From Bacteroidales bacterium (GTDB lineage Bacteria; Bacteroidota; Bacteroidia; Bacteroidales; BM520), in NCBI GenBank assembly GCA_028701815.1, contig JAQVPY010000076.1, positions 1 through 9,643 on the forward strand: a stretch of DNA of 9,643 bases. The letters are read 5' to 3'. A program made the position numbers and the translations under genes. Below are positions 1-7,368 of this stretch, in pieces; position 1 is the first letter of the stretch, and the number at the start of each line of letters is the position of its first letter. The notes beneath the pieces are model-generated. The model ran no database searches. It was not told the DNA's origin and saw nothing but the letters and a program-made list of their open reading frames with translations.

Positions 1-2
1 AC

Positions 3-1865
3 AGCACCGATCTCATTCTTGAAAATTATGCAAAAGATTCTCTCGGCATCTGGTCTAACAGTGAAAAGAACGAAAGCGCCTATATCAGTTACGGTCTGTC
101 CGAAGAATTTAACGAGAACTACTTCGACAACTACACCTTCGACATCAAAGCAGAGCGTTTGGGCTTAGGATTTGATTTCGGTATCATATATGAATGGAGA
201 CCCGATGTCGACAATTTCCGTAAAATGATTAACTGCGAAGAGCAAGATTTGCGTTATGAGAACAAGTACAAACTCAGAGTTGGATTTTCCGTTATAGACC
301 TTGGCTGGGTTAAATACAAAAAAGGTCAATATTCACAAGACATTACAGTTGGCGGAAGGTTCAACACGACAGAATATTTCTCGAACATAAGCAGCATCAC
401 CGATTTAAATACACGTCTGGAAACTTTGGCAGCCTCTACAGACGTTTTTAACGTCGGCGCCAACGATGAAGGCTTCTTCAGATCCTCATTACCGACAGCT
501 CTTTCATTACAAGTTGACTATCATATTATCGACGGATTATTTGTAAATTTAACTCCTTATGTAGCCTTACACAGAAATGTCGCGACAGACAACATATCTA
601 AAGCGCATTCATATTCCATTGTCAGTTTAACTCCGAGATATGAAAAGAAATGGTTCGGTATTTCAGTGCCGATACAGTACAATCAAGTATCCGATAATGG
701 TTTTGCAGTCGGTCTCGGTCTCAGATTAGGTCCAATCTGGATAGGAACAAACGACATGACCAGCATCTGCTCGAAGCAATTAGAAGACGTAAACCTTTGC
801 GCTTTAGTAAAAGTTCCTATCATGTACAGGGCTAAAAAGGACAGCGACGGTGACGGAATAACAAACAGATTCGATGCGTGTAAATATGAATTTGGTGACT
901 GTGCCAACAACGGCTGTCCTAAGAAAGATAGAGACAAAGACGGCATTGAAGATGAGCAGGATGATTGCCCTGATGAAGCCGGTCTTGCACAGTACAACGG
1001 CTGTCCCGACAGAGATGGCGACGGCATCATTGACAAAAACGATGAGTGCCCCGACGTAGCGGGTCTCGCACAATTTAACGGTTGTCCCGACAGAGACGGC
1101 GACGGTGTAATAGACAAAAACGACGAATGCCCGGACGTGGCAGGTCTTGCGCAATTTAACGGCTGTCCCGACACTGATGGCGACGGCATTCAGGATAAAT
1201 TCGACAAATGTCCGGAGGAATTCGGCACAGAAGAATTTTTCGGCTGTCCTGAAAGGGATACAGATAAAGACGGTGTTCCGGATCATCTCGACGACTGTCC
1301 CACCAAGGCAGGCTTACCTGAGTTCAACGGCTGTCCCGACACTGATGGCGACGGCGTATCAGACAACATTGATGAATGTCTCAACACTCCGGGGCCGAAA
1401 GAACTCAACGGCTGTCCCGACACTGACGGCGACGGCATCATAGACAAACTCGACGAATGTCCTAACGAACCGGGGCCGGCAGAAAGAAACGGCTGTCCTG
1501 AAAAAGTCCCCGTTGAATATGCTTCTCAGATTTTATTCGAGACCGGAAAAGCAACTCTCAAGCCCGCATCTTCCGAGCCGTTGAACAAACTCGTCCAATT
1601 GATGAACGACAACCCTGAATGTTATGTCACTGTTGACGGACACACCGACAATGTCGGCAATGCCGATTTCAACTTGAAGCTTTCACAAAAGCGCGCCGAA
1701 TCGGTTAAGAGTTATTTGATATCCAAAGGCATCGCTCCCAATAAGGTTGTAGCGACGGGATACGGATTAACTAAACCTATTGACACCAATGACACTCCGG
1801 AAGGTCGCGCAAACAACCGTAGAACGGAAATTGACCTTGTAACCCCCTGGGTTAAAGGTCAATAG
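3..1865 (+). CDS. OmpA-family outer-membrane protein with TSP3 repeats (5'-truncated by window)
   Basis: The frame is open from base 3 to the TAG at 1863-1865, giving 620 visible residues; the true start and signal peptide lie upstream. A TTG at 159 is not a start, because the 52 codons before it continue the same domain. Three parts are visible. Bases 3 to about 835 encode beta-rich sequence with alternating aromatic and glycine strands, resembling the Bacteroidota DUF5723 barrel domain. Bases 840-1499 hold eight TSP3 units. From about 1510 to 1850 is an OmpA C-terminal peptidoglycan-binding domain: the Asp of DGHTD (codon 1647) and the Arg of LSQKRA (codon 1692) sit 15 residues apart, as in the known diaminopimelate-binding pair, followed by NNRRTEI. 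The expected role is anchoring the outer membrane to peptidoglycan, with the repeats as a rigid periplasmic spacer. Family assignment of the last two parts is secure; the DUF5723 call is from recall of the family pattern. Confidence 0.93.
   Translation, partial: STDLILENYAKDSLGIWSNSEKNESAYISYGLSEEFNENYFDNYTFDIKAERLGLGFDFGIIYEWRPDVDNFRKMINCEEQDLRYENKYKLRVGFSVIDLGWVKYKKGQYSQDITVGGRFNTTEYFSNISSITDLNTRLETLAASTDVFNVGANDEGFFRSSLPTALSLQVDYHIIDGLFVNLTPYVALHRNVATDNISKAHSYSIVSLTPRYEKKWFGISVPIQYNQVSDNGFAVGLGLRLGPIWIGTNDMTSICSKQLEDVNLCALVKVPIMYRAKKDSDGDGITNRFDACKYEFGDCANNGCPKKDRDKDGIEDEQDDCPDEAGLAQYNGCPDRDGDGIIDKNDECPDVAGLAQFNGCPDRDGDGVIDKNDECPDVAGLAQFNGCPDTDGDGIQDKFDKCPEEFGTEEFFGCPERDTDKDGVPDHLDDCPTKAGLPEFNGCPDTDGDGVSDNIDECLNTPGPKELNGCPDTDGDGIIDKLDECPNEPGPAERNGCPEKVPVEYASQILFETGKATLKPASSEPLNKLVQLMNDNPECYVTVDGHTDNVGNADFNLKLSQKRAESVKSYLISKGIAPNKVVATGYGLTKPIDTNDTPEGRANNRRTEIDLVTPWVKGQ
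840..1499 (+). repeat. Eight tandem thrombospondin type 3 (TSP3) units inside the OmpA-family gene
   Basis: Eight in-frame units follow the pattern DxDGDGIxDxxDxCP...GxxxxNGCP. They occupy 840-926, 927-1007, 1008-1088, 1089-1169, 1170-1256, 1257-1337, 1338-1418 and 1419-1499. Six units are 27 codons and two (first and fifth) are 29. The Asp-rich loop is the calcium-binding motif known from TSP3 repeats, and each unit has two Cys. Unit 1 is degenerate, with CK in place of the central CP and an extra Cys; unit 7 has CL instead of CP. At DNA level a 30-base segment spanning the unit junction is identical at 1158-1187 and 1326-1355, and differs by one base at 1407-1436. Confidence 0.95.
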
Positions 1866-1873
1866 CAGATAAC

Positions 1874-1908
1874 AAAAAGGCGTTGCGGCGCAAGCAACGC
1901 CTTTTTTT
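1874..1908 (+). terminator. Intrinsic terminator after the OmpA-family gene
   Basis: A perfect 8-bp stem, GGCGTTGC (1879-1886) with GCAACGCC (1894-1901), has a 7-base loop and is followed by seven T (1902-1908). Five A at 1874-1878 can extend the stem against the T run. It starts 8 bases after the stop codon and ends 31 bases before ispH, so it separates the two transcription units. Confidence 0.95.
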
Positions 1909-1939
1909 ATATATAAACGACATTTAACAAGACGTATTT

Positions 1940-2779
1940 ATGGAAACAGCTATTGACAAAAATGCGGGTTTTTGTGCAGGAGTAACCAACGCCATCAAGA
2001 TCGCCGAAGAATACCTAAAGACTCACGACAGTCTTTATTGCCTGGGAGAACTTGTCCATAACGAGACGGTGATGGCTACCCTGATAGAAAGGGGATTGAA
2101 GATTATTTCCATTGACGACTTAAAAACCATACATTCATCGACAGTACTATTACGCGCACATGGAGAGCCTAAAAGCACATATAGAATAGCTAAAGATAAC
2201 AATAATACGATAATAGATGCCACATGTCCCATCGTGACAAAATTACAGCAAAATGTCATCAACTCACATCTTAGAGGGGAGAATATTTATATTTTCGGGC
2301 AAAGAGAACATCCGGAAGTAGCAGGGATTATAGGGAACATTGACGGCCGAGCTGTTGTCTTCGGGTCATTATATGAGATCCGCCATTTAAAAGAAGGCGA
2401 CAAGATAACATTATACAGTCAGACAACCATGCCCCCATACGAGTACCAGGAAATCATCGACGAGCTAAAGAACAGGAAGGTTGATATAATAGCTGCAAAT
2501 TCAATATGTAATTCCGTAAAAAACAGATTGGACGCCTTAAAAGAGTTCTGCAAAGAGCATAGCGTAATAATATTTGTCACAGGGAGCAATTCTTCCAACG
2601 GGAAATCCTTATTCACAATATGTAAAGAGATCAACAGCCGCTCACATCTCATTTCATCGGCAGAGGAAATAGACAAAAGATGGTTCGACGCCTGTAAAAG
2701 TATAGGAATTTCTGGGGCCACCTCGACGCCGGTATCGTTATTAAACGCGGTAGCAGAACACATACACCACATATTATAA
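1940..2779 (+). CDS. ispH: 4-hydroxy-3-methylbut-2-enyl diphosphate reductase
   Basis: IspH reduces HMBPP to IPP and DMAPP in the cytoplasm, the last step of the MEP isoprenoid pathway, using a 4Fe-4S cluster and an external electron donor. The 279 residues carry all three cluster Cys: C12 (GFCAGV), C96 (DATCPIVTK) and C190 (SICNSVKNR), matching C12, C96 and C197 of the E. coli enzyme. Active-site residues also align: H40 (ELVHN), H74 (RAHGEP), H124 and E126 (EHPEVAG), SQTT (160-163), SNSSN (216-220) and the C-terminal GATSTP. It is shorter than the 316-residue E. coli protein because the C-terminal extension is absent. The ATG at 1940 places C12 exactly as in the family. No Shine-Dalgarno sequence or clear TAnnTTTG box is visible in the 31 bases after the terminator, so its promoter is unresolved. 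Confidence 0.96.
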   Translation: METAIDKNAGFCAGVTNAIKIAEEYLKTHDSLYCLGELVHNETVMATLIERGLKIISIDDLKTIHSSTVLLRAHGEPKSTYRIAKDNNNTIIDATCPIVTKLQQNVINSHLRGENIYIFGQREHPEVAGIIGNIDGRAVVFGSLYEIRHLKEGDKITLYSQTTMPPYEYQEIIDELKNRKVDIIAANSICNSVKNRLDALKEFCKEHSVIIFVTGSNSSNGKSLFTICKEINSRSHLISSAEEIDKRWFDACKSIGISGATSTPVSLLNAVAEHIHHIL

Positions 2780-2829
2780 AAGTTAATAACTCCTTATTCT
2801 TTTCACTAACAAATTCCAAAATATTTATT

Positions 2830-2837
2830 TATCTTCG
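2830..2837 (+). promoter_or_regulatory. Probable -7 promoter element of pcrA
   Basis: TATCTTCG matches the Bacteroidota -7 consensus TAnnTTTG at all but one position. Only seven bases separate it from the ATG at 2845, so a transcript starting in the usual place would have almost no leader. I find no good TTTG -33 element at normal spacing, so this rests on the -7 box, its position and the 65-base AT-rich gap after ispH. Confidence 0.5.
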
Positions 2838-2844
2838 CAACAAT

Positions 2845-5187
2845 ATGAAAGATATATTGGAAGGCTTAAATGATGCTCAGAGACAGGCTGTTGTATGTAC
2901 CGACGGTCCAATGATGGTGATTGCAGGCGCCGGTTCAGGCAAGACCCGCGTGCTCACGTATAGAATAGCGCGTTTGATAGAACTTGGCATAGATCCGTTT
3001 AACATACTTGCCCTGACATTTACCAATAAGGCGTCTCGTGAGATGAATGCGCGTATTGAAAATCTTATAGGATCGGAAGCCAAAAACGTATGGATGGGCA
3101 CATTTCACGCTATTTTTTCCAAGCTACTGCGCGCCGACGGGCACTTACTCGGATACCCCTCCAATTATACTGTATACCCTACCGACGATTCAAAAAACGC
3201 CATCAAGACAATTGTCAACGAATTAGAACTTGACCCTAAAATATACACTACAAACATTGTGGCGGCAAGAATCTCAGCTGCGAAATCCAATTTAATTTCT
3301 GCGGCAGAATATAATGATTCACCGGAGCTAATCGAATACGACGCGTCAGGCAACAGACCTGAGATGGGGAGAATATATACCGCATACCAGAAGAAACTTT
3401 TCAGATCACTGGCAATGGATTTCGATGACATCATCTTCAACTTTCACATTTTAATCTCCAACTTTCCGGAGATACTCGAAAAATACAGACGCCGTTTTCT
3501 TTACATCTTAATTGATGAGTTTCAGGACACGAACAAAGCCCAGTATTCCATAGTAAAGCAACTGACATATCCTCGCAACAACATTTGTGTTGTAGGTGAT
3601 GATGCACAAAGCATATATGCGTTTCGCGGCGCCAATATTGGAAACATACTCGGATTCCAAGAGGATTTTCCCAATCTAAAAATCTTCAAACTTGAACAGA
3701 ACTACCGTTCCACCAAACATATCGTTGAAGCCTCCAACTCCATCATTTCCAAAAACAAGGATCAGATTAAGAAAGATTTATGGACGGATAATGATGACGG
3801 GGAGTTGTTGCGTCTATTTCAAGCCTCCACCGATGGAGAGGAAGCTTCAAAAGTTGCCAGCGCCATCTTTGAGAAAAAGATGAATACGCATGCAAAAAAC
3901 GCCGATTTCGCCATATTATACAGGACAAACGCGCAATCCCGCGCGATGGAAGAGGCTCTGAGAAGATTAAATATCCCATACGTAATTTATAGCGGGACAT
4001 CATTTTACCAGAGGAAAGAGATAAAAGACCTGCTGGCTTATTTCAGGCTGACGATAAATCGTTCCGATGAAGAGGCTCTAATGAGAATCATCAACTACCC
4101 CACACGCGGAATAGGTCAGACCTCCTTAAAAAAGATCCAGAATACAGCCGTAGAACAAAATATCTCCACATGGGATATGCTTATTAAACCACAGGAGTTA
4201 AGAAACATAGGAATATCATCATCAACGATAGCAAAAATTGATGCCTTCACTGCCATGATAATTAATTTTGGAAACAAGGCCAAGAACAGTGATGCACATA
4301 CTATTGCTAAAGAGATCGCCGCCGTTTCAGGTTTAATTAAATTAGCTAAGGAAGACACCTCCCCTGAAAGTGTTGCCCGTCTTGAAAACATCGAAGAGTT
4401 GATTAACGCCATCGGCGACTTCACCGAGAGGAGAAATCAGATGATAGCAATAGAGAATATGGGAGAACTAAATCAGGATGAAGTAGTTACCCTTGAAATG
4501 TTCATGCAGGATGTCGCACTTCTCACTGATCAGGACACTTCTAAAGACAAAGAGGAAGACAGGGTTCAGATGATGACCATTCATGCCGCCAAAGGGTTAG
4601 AGTTTCCACATGTATTTCTTGTCGGTTTGGAAGAGAATATTTTTCCGAGCACACAATCTTTGTTCAGCAGAGCCGACCTTGAAGAAGAGCGCAGGCTATT
4701 ATACGTTGCCTGCACACGCGCCGAAAAATCCCTAACAATATCTTATGCAGAGAACAGATATAAATGGGGCATGTTGCAACAATCAGAGCCGAGTCGTTTT
4801 CTGAAGGATTTCGACTATGAACATTTCAGTCAGCCCGAACGTAGCGGCGACAGATTCCGCCGTCTCTCGACGCCATCGATTCACGGTTTTGACGCTTTCG
4901 ACACAGAAAAGCCATACTCACGCAAGCCGGCGACACAGACACCCCAAAGGACAGAACCCGCCTCAGCATCTACACATCCGCATTCACCTGTTCCGACAAA
5001 CGCCACTCCAACAGACATTGCCCTCATTAAAGTCAACGACCACGTATATCATGCGAAGTTTGGAAGAGGTGTTATTCTAAGAATAGAAGGGACAGGACCA
5101 AACAAAAAAGCGCTCGTGAAATTCGAAGAAATAGGAGAAAAATTGCTGCTATTGCAGTTTGCCAAACTGATTATTAATAACAATTAA
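2845..5187 (+). CDS. pcrA: PcrA/UvrD-type superfamily 1A DNA helicase
   Basis: This is an ATP-dependent 3'-5' DNA helicase for nucleotide-excision and mismatch repair, replication and clearing stalled transcription. The 780 residues contain the whole SF1A motif set in order: Q motif LNDAQRQAV (8-16), Walker A AGAGSGKT (27-34), Ia LTFTNKASREM (57-67), GTFHAIFSKLLR (85-96), Walker B IDEFQDT (223-229), motif III QSIYAFRGA (255-263), motif IV QNYRST (285-290), motif V TIHAAKGLEF (578-587) and motif VI in 613-627 (EERRLLYVACTRAE). A Pro/Thr/Ser-rich linker (about 665-725) leads to a C-terminal Tudor-like module with KFGRGVILRIEG, the part of PcrA/UvrD known to contact RNA polymerase. The start is fixed by the Q motif close behind it. 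PcrA and UvrD are hard to separate on sequence; the symbol follows common usage. No lesion is seen. Confidence 0.95.
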   Translation: MKDILEGLNDAQRQAVVCTDGPMMVIAGAGSGKTRVLTYRIARLIELGIDPFNILALTFTNKASREMNARIENLIGSEAKNVWMGTFHAIFSKLLRADGHLLGYPSNYTVYPTDDSKNAIKTIVNELELDPKIYTTNIVAARISAAKSNLISAAEYNDSPELIEYDASGNRPEMGRIYTAYQKKLFRSLAMDFDDIIFNFHILISNFPEILEKYRRRFLYILIDEFQDTNKAQYSIVKQLTYPRNNICVVGDDAQSIYAFRGANIGNILGFQEDFPNLKIFKLEQNYRSTKHIVEASNSIISKNKDQIKKDLWTDNDDGELLRLFQASTDGEEASKVASAIFEKKMNTHAKNADFAILYRTNAQSRAMEEALRRLNIPYVIYSGTSFYQRKEIKDLLAYFRLTINRSDEEALMRIINYPTRGIGQTSLKKIQNTAVEQNISTWDMLIKPQELRNIGISSSTIAKIDAFTAMIINFGNKAKNSDAHTIAKEIAAVSGLIKLAKEDTSPESVARLENIEELINAIGDFTERRNQMIAIENMGELNQDEVVTLEMFMQDVALLTDQDTSKDKEEDRVQMMTIHAAKGLEFPHVFLVGLEENIFPSTQSLFSRADLEEERRLLYVACTRAEKSLTISYAENRYKWGMLQQSEPSRFLKDFDYEHFSQPERSGDRFRRLSTPSIHGFDAFDTEKPYSRKPATQTPQRTEPASASTHPHSPVPTNATPTDIALIKVNDHVYHAKFGRGVILRIEGTGPNKKALVKFEEIGEKLLLLQFAKLIINNN

Positions 5188-5200
5188 AATTGGGAAGTTG

Positions 5201-5274
5201 TGGAGTATATCGGAATCGAACCGATGACCTCTTGACTGCCAGTCAAACGCTCTAGCCAACTGAGCTAATACCCC
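5201..5274 (-). tRNA. tRNA-Ala, anticodon GGC
   Basis: Read on the minus strand, the 74 bases fold into a complete cloverleaf: 7-bp acceptor GGGGTAT/ATACTCC, D stem GCTC/GAGC, anticodon stem TTTGA/TCAAG around CTGGCAG, five-base variable loop and T stem ATCGG/CCGAT around TTCGATT. The anticodon GGC (5240-5238) reads the alanine codon GCC. The acceptor contains G3:U70, the alanine identity wobble pair, which independently confirms the amino acid. The 3' CCA is not encoded: A73 is followed by CAAC. The gene ends 13 bases from the stop of the convergent helicase gene, and no intrinsic terminator is visible for it. Confidence 0.97.
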
Positions 5275-5292
5275 TCTAATCGATTTGGTTTG

Positions 5293-5323
5293 CAAAATTA
5301 ATATAAATTTCCGACATATCAAC
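5293..5323 (-). promoter_or_regulatory. Probable promoter of tRNA-Ala
   Basis: On the minus strand, TAATTTTG (5300-5293) fits the -7 consensus TAnnTTTG exactly. GTTG at 5323-5320 lies 19 bases upstream and can serve as the -33 element (consensus TTTG), with more T before it. The expected start would give about a dozen bases before the mature tRNA 5' end at 5274. It is the best -33/-7 pair in the window. Confidence 0.6.
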
Positions 5324-5333
5324 AAAAAACATC

Positions 5334-5341
5334 TATCTTTG
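5334..5341 (+). promoter_or_regulatory. Probable -7 promoter element of the DUF4290-murA operon
   Basis: TATCTTTG is an exact match to TAnnTTTG, 17 bases before the ATG at 5359, implying a leader of roughly 10-13 bases. The -33 position holds only TTTCCG (5308-5313), a weak match. Its -33 region would overlap that of the divergent tRNA-Ala promoter. Confidence 0.65.
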
Positions 5342-5358
5342 TAACAAAAATTTTTAGC

Positions 5359-6018
5359 ATGGAATATAATACCGACAGGGAGAGATTAATTCTTCCGGAA
5401 TATGGCAGGAACCTACAGAAAATGATTGAAAGCATCAGCAGCATTGAAGACAAAGAGCTCCGTTCGGCTGTTGTCAAGGATATCGTAAACGTGATGGCAC
5501 AGATGACAGCAGGAAATAAGGATGGTGATTTTTGGCATAAATTATGGGATCAGGTGTATATCATGTCTGACTATCAACTTGACATAAACTCGCCGTTTCC
5601 TGTTCCCACCCCGGAAGAAGTGCATGCAAAGCCGAAGACTTTACCATATAAGCCCAATAACATTAAGTTTCGTCATTATGGCAACCTGATACATTCTTTA
5701 ATCAACGAGGTGATAAATATGGAAGACAGTTCTGAAAAGGACAAATGCATTACGTTATTGGCGACACAGATGAAGAAATTGTATTTGACATGGAATCGTG
5801 ATACCGTTGATGACGAGCTCATCTTCAAGAATATGGAAGAGTTATCGGACTCCCAAATATCCTTAAATCCGGAAGACTTACGTCTGGCATCCACTGCGAG
5901 CATACTTAGTCACGACAAGATTGCCCCTAACGCCAATTCTAAATCAAAAGTCACGGCCGACAAAAAGAAGGGAAAGCGCAAACCTCCGGCATCCAACAAT
6001 CCGAGAACCAAAAGATAA
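5359..6018 (+). CDS. DUF4290-family protein
   Basis: The 219-residue cytoplasmic-looking protein has no signal peptide or membrane segment. Its N-terminal 80 residues match my recollection of the Bacteroidota family DUF4290: a start of the type MxYNT, then LPEYGRNLQKM (12-22), and DFWHKLWDQVYIMSDYQLDI (57-76). The middle (about 100-165) looks helical. The last 27 residues (193-219) form a Lys/Arg-rich, probably disordered tail (KKKGKRK at 202-208) that could bind nucleic acid or another acidic partner; that is inference only. No function is established for the family. It is the first gene of a plus-strand operon, with only seven bases before murA, so it is almost certainly co-transcribed and perhaps translationally coupled with it. 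The ATG at 5359 follows the -7 box by 17 bases and no earlier start fits. Confidence 0.85.
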   Translation: MEYNTDRERLILPEYGRNLQKMIESISSIEDKELRSAVVKDIVNVMAQMTAGNKDGDFWHKLWDQVYIMSDYQLDINSPFPVPTPEEVHAKPKTLPYKPNNIKFRHYGNLIHSLINEVINMEDSSEKDKCITLLATQMKKLYLTWNRDTVDDELIFKNMEELSDSQISLNPEDLRLASTASILSHDKIAPNANSKSKVTADKKKGKRKPPASNNPRTKR

Positions 6019-6025
6019 ATTCATC

Positions 6026-7333
6026 ATGCCAACTACATTTAAAATTGAGGGAGGCAACAGGCTTCAGGGGGCAATAACCCCACAGGGAGCAAAAAACGAA
6101 GCGTTACAAGTTTTATGTGCCGCCTTACTCACAAAAGAAGAAGTCCGGTTTCACAATGTCCCCGACATCAGCGACGTAAACAAGTTACTATCGCTGATAT
6201 CTTTTATTGGAGCAGAGGTAACAAGACGCGGAGAAGATGTTACTATCAAAGCCGTCGGTATTGACATAGATATTATGAGAACGCCTGAGTTTGCTAATCT
6301 TTCTGGAAAATTACGCGGTTCCATCATGTTGATAGGTCCCCTACTCGCTCGATTTCACAAGGCATACGCATACAAGCCCGGCGGTGATAAAATCGGACGC
6401 CGACGTCTCGACACACATTTCATCGGGCTACAAAATCTCGGAGCGGACATCAGCTTCGAAGGCAGCTCCACTATTGCCGTTTCCGCTGACAAATTGAGAG
6501 GGGCTTATATGCTTCTCGACGAAGCATCAGTAACAGGTACGGCAAACATTATCATGGCCGCCGTAATGGCTGAAGGAATCACTACTATATTTAACGCCGC
6601 ATGCGAACCTTATCTTAAGCAGTTGTGTAAAATGTTGACAAGCATGGGAGCAAAAATATCAGGCATAGGTTCTAACCTTCTTGTCATAGAAGGCGTGGCC
6701 GAGCTGCACGGCTGTAATCACACCCTGCTGCCAGATATGATAGAAATAGGCTCCTTTATAGGCCTCGCCGCCATGACACAATCGGATATCACCATAAAAG
6801 ATGTCTGCTACGATGAATTGGGACTAATCCCTACTATATTCGGTCGCCTCGGCATTGCAATGGAACGTAATGGCAACGATTTACATATCCCTTCACAAGA
6901 ACATTATGAAGTTGAAACGTTTATGGACGGGTCGATTATGACCATCGCCGATGCCCCGTGGCCAGGATTCTCTCCCGACCTTATCAGTATCGCTCTCGTA
7001 ACGGCAATACAAGCCAAAGGGAGTGTGCTGATACATCAAAAGATGTTCGAGAGCCGCCTGTTCTTCGTAGATAAGCTCATTGATATGGGCGCTCAGATAA
7101 TCTTGTGCGACCCGCATAGGGCTACCGTTATCGGCCACGATCGCAAAATGCAACTTAAAGGCATACAGATGGTCTCCCCGGATATCAGAGCCGGTGTGGC
7201 TTTGCTCATTGCCGCGCTCTCTGCTTCAGGTACCAGCATAATAAACAACGTAGACCAAATAGATCGAGGATATCAACATATTGACGAACGCCTGAAATCG
7301 TTGCACGCAGAGATTGAGAGGGTAAGTGATTAG
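6026..7333 (+). CDS. murA: UDP-N-acetylglucosamine 1-carboxyvinyltransferase (Asp-type MurA)
   Basis: MurA transfers enolpyruvate from phosphoenolpyruvate to UDP-GlcNAc, the first committed step of peptidoglycan synthesis, in the cytoplasm. The 435 residues show the EPSP-synthase-like double fold. K23-N24 (GAKNEAL) correspond to E. coli K22-N23; R97 lies in KLRGSIM; D318 (FSPDL) corresponds to D305; and R388 (SPDIRAG) to R397. The catalytic loop reads KPGGDKIGRRR, so D121 stands where E. coli has C115. Asp at this site is known to be active and to block fosfomycin alkylation, so the enzyme is predicted to be fosfomycin-insensitive. The ATG at 6026 was chosen because it gives the family N-terminus (FxIEGGxxLxG); the frame stays open back to 5921 and beyond only inside the DUF4290 gene. 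It lies between DUF4290 (7-base gap) and DUF3078 (35-base gap) in the same operon. Confidence 0.95.
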   Translation: MPTTFKIEGGNRLQGAITPQGAKNEALQVLCAALLTKEEVRFHNVPDISDVNKLLSLISFIGAEVTRRGEDVTIKAVGIDIDIMRTPEFANLSGKLRGSIMLIGPLLARFHKAYAYKPGGDKIGRRRLDTHFIGLQNLGADISFEGSSTIAVSADKLRGAYMLLDEASVTGTANIIMAAVMAEGITTIFNAACEPYLKQLCKMLTSMGAKISGIGSNLLVIEGVAELHGCNHTLLPDMIEIGSFIGLAAMTQSDITIKDVCYDELGLIPTIFGRLGIAMERNGNDLHIPSQEHYEVETFMDGSIMTIADAPWPGFSPDLISIALVTAIQAKGSVLIHQKMFESRLFFVDKLIDMGAQIILCDPHRATVIGHDRKMQLKGIQMVSPDIRAGVALLIAALSASGTSIINNVDQIDRGYQHIDERLKSLHAEIERVSD

Positions 7334-7368
7334 TGGGTGTGCTTTTAAACAAAATAGCAATAGAACAA

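Noticed and set aside
159..161. TTG as the start of the OmpA-family gene
   Set aside because: The frame is open to base 3 and the 52 preceding codons continue the same barrel-like domain; no signal peptide follows the TTG.
683..1286. Long open frames on the minus strand opposite the TSP3 repeats
   Set aside because: They exist because the repeat has a strict 81-base period and Asp/Gly-rich codons; their translations are repetitive antisense of the repeat, with no family resemblance and no promoter.
840..1499. Regularly spaced repeats, considered as a CRISPR or other non-coding array
   Set aside because: Spacing is 81 or 87 bases, everything stays in frame, and the units translate to classic TSP3 sequence.
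5181..5192. CAATT-AA-AATTG palindrome between pcrA and tRNA-Ala as a bidirectional terminator
   Set aside because: A five-pair AT stem with a two-base loop and no proper T tract is too weak.
5921..6025. Upstream extension of murA
   Set aside because: It lies within the DUF4290 coding sequence in another frame, is basic and unlike MurA, and the ATG at 6026 gives the family N-terminus.
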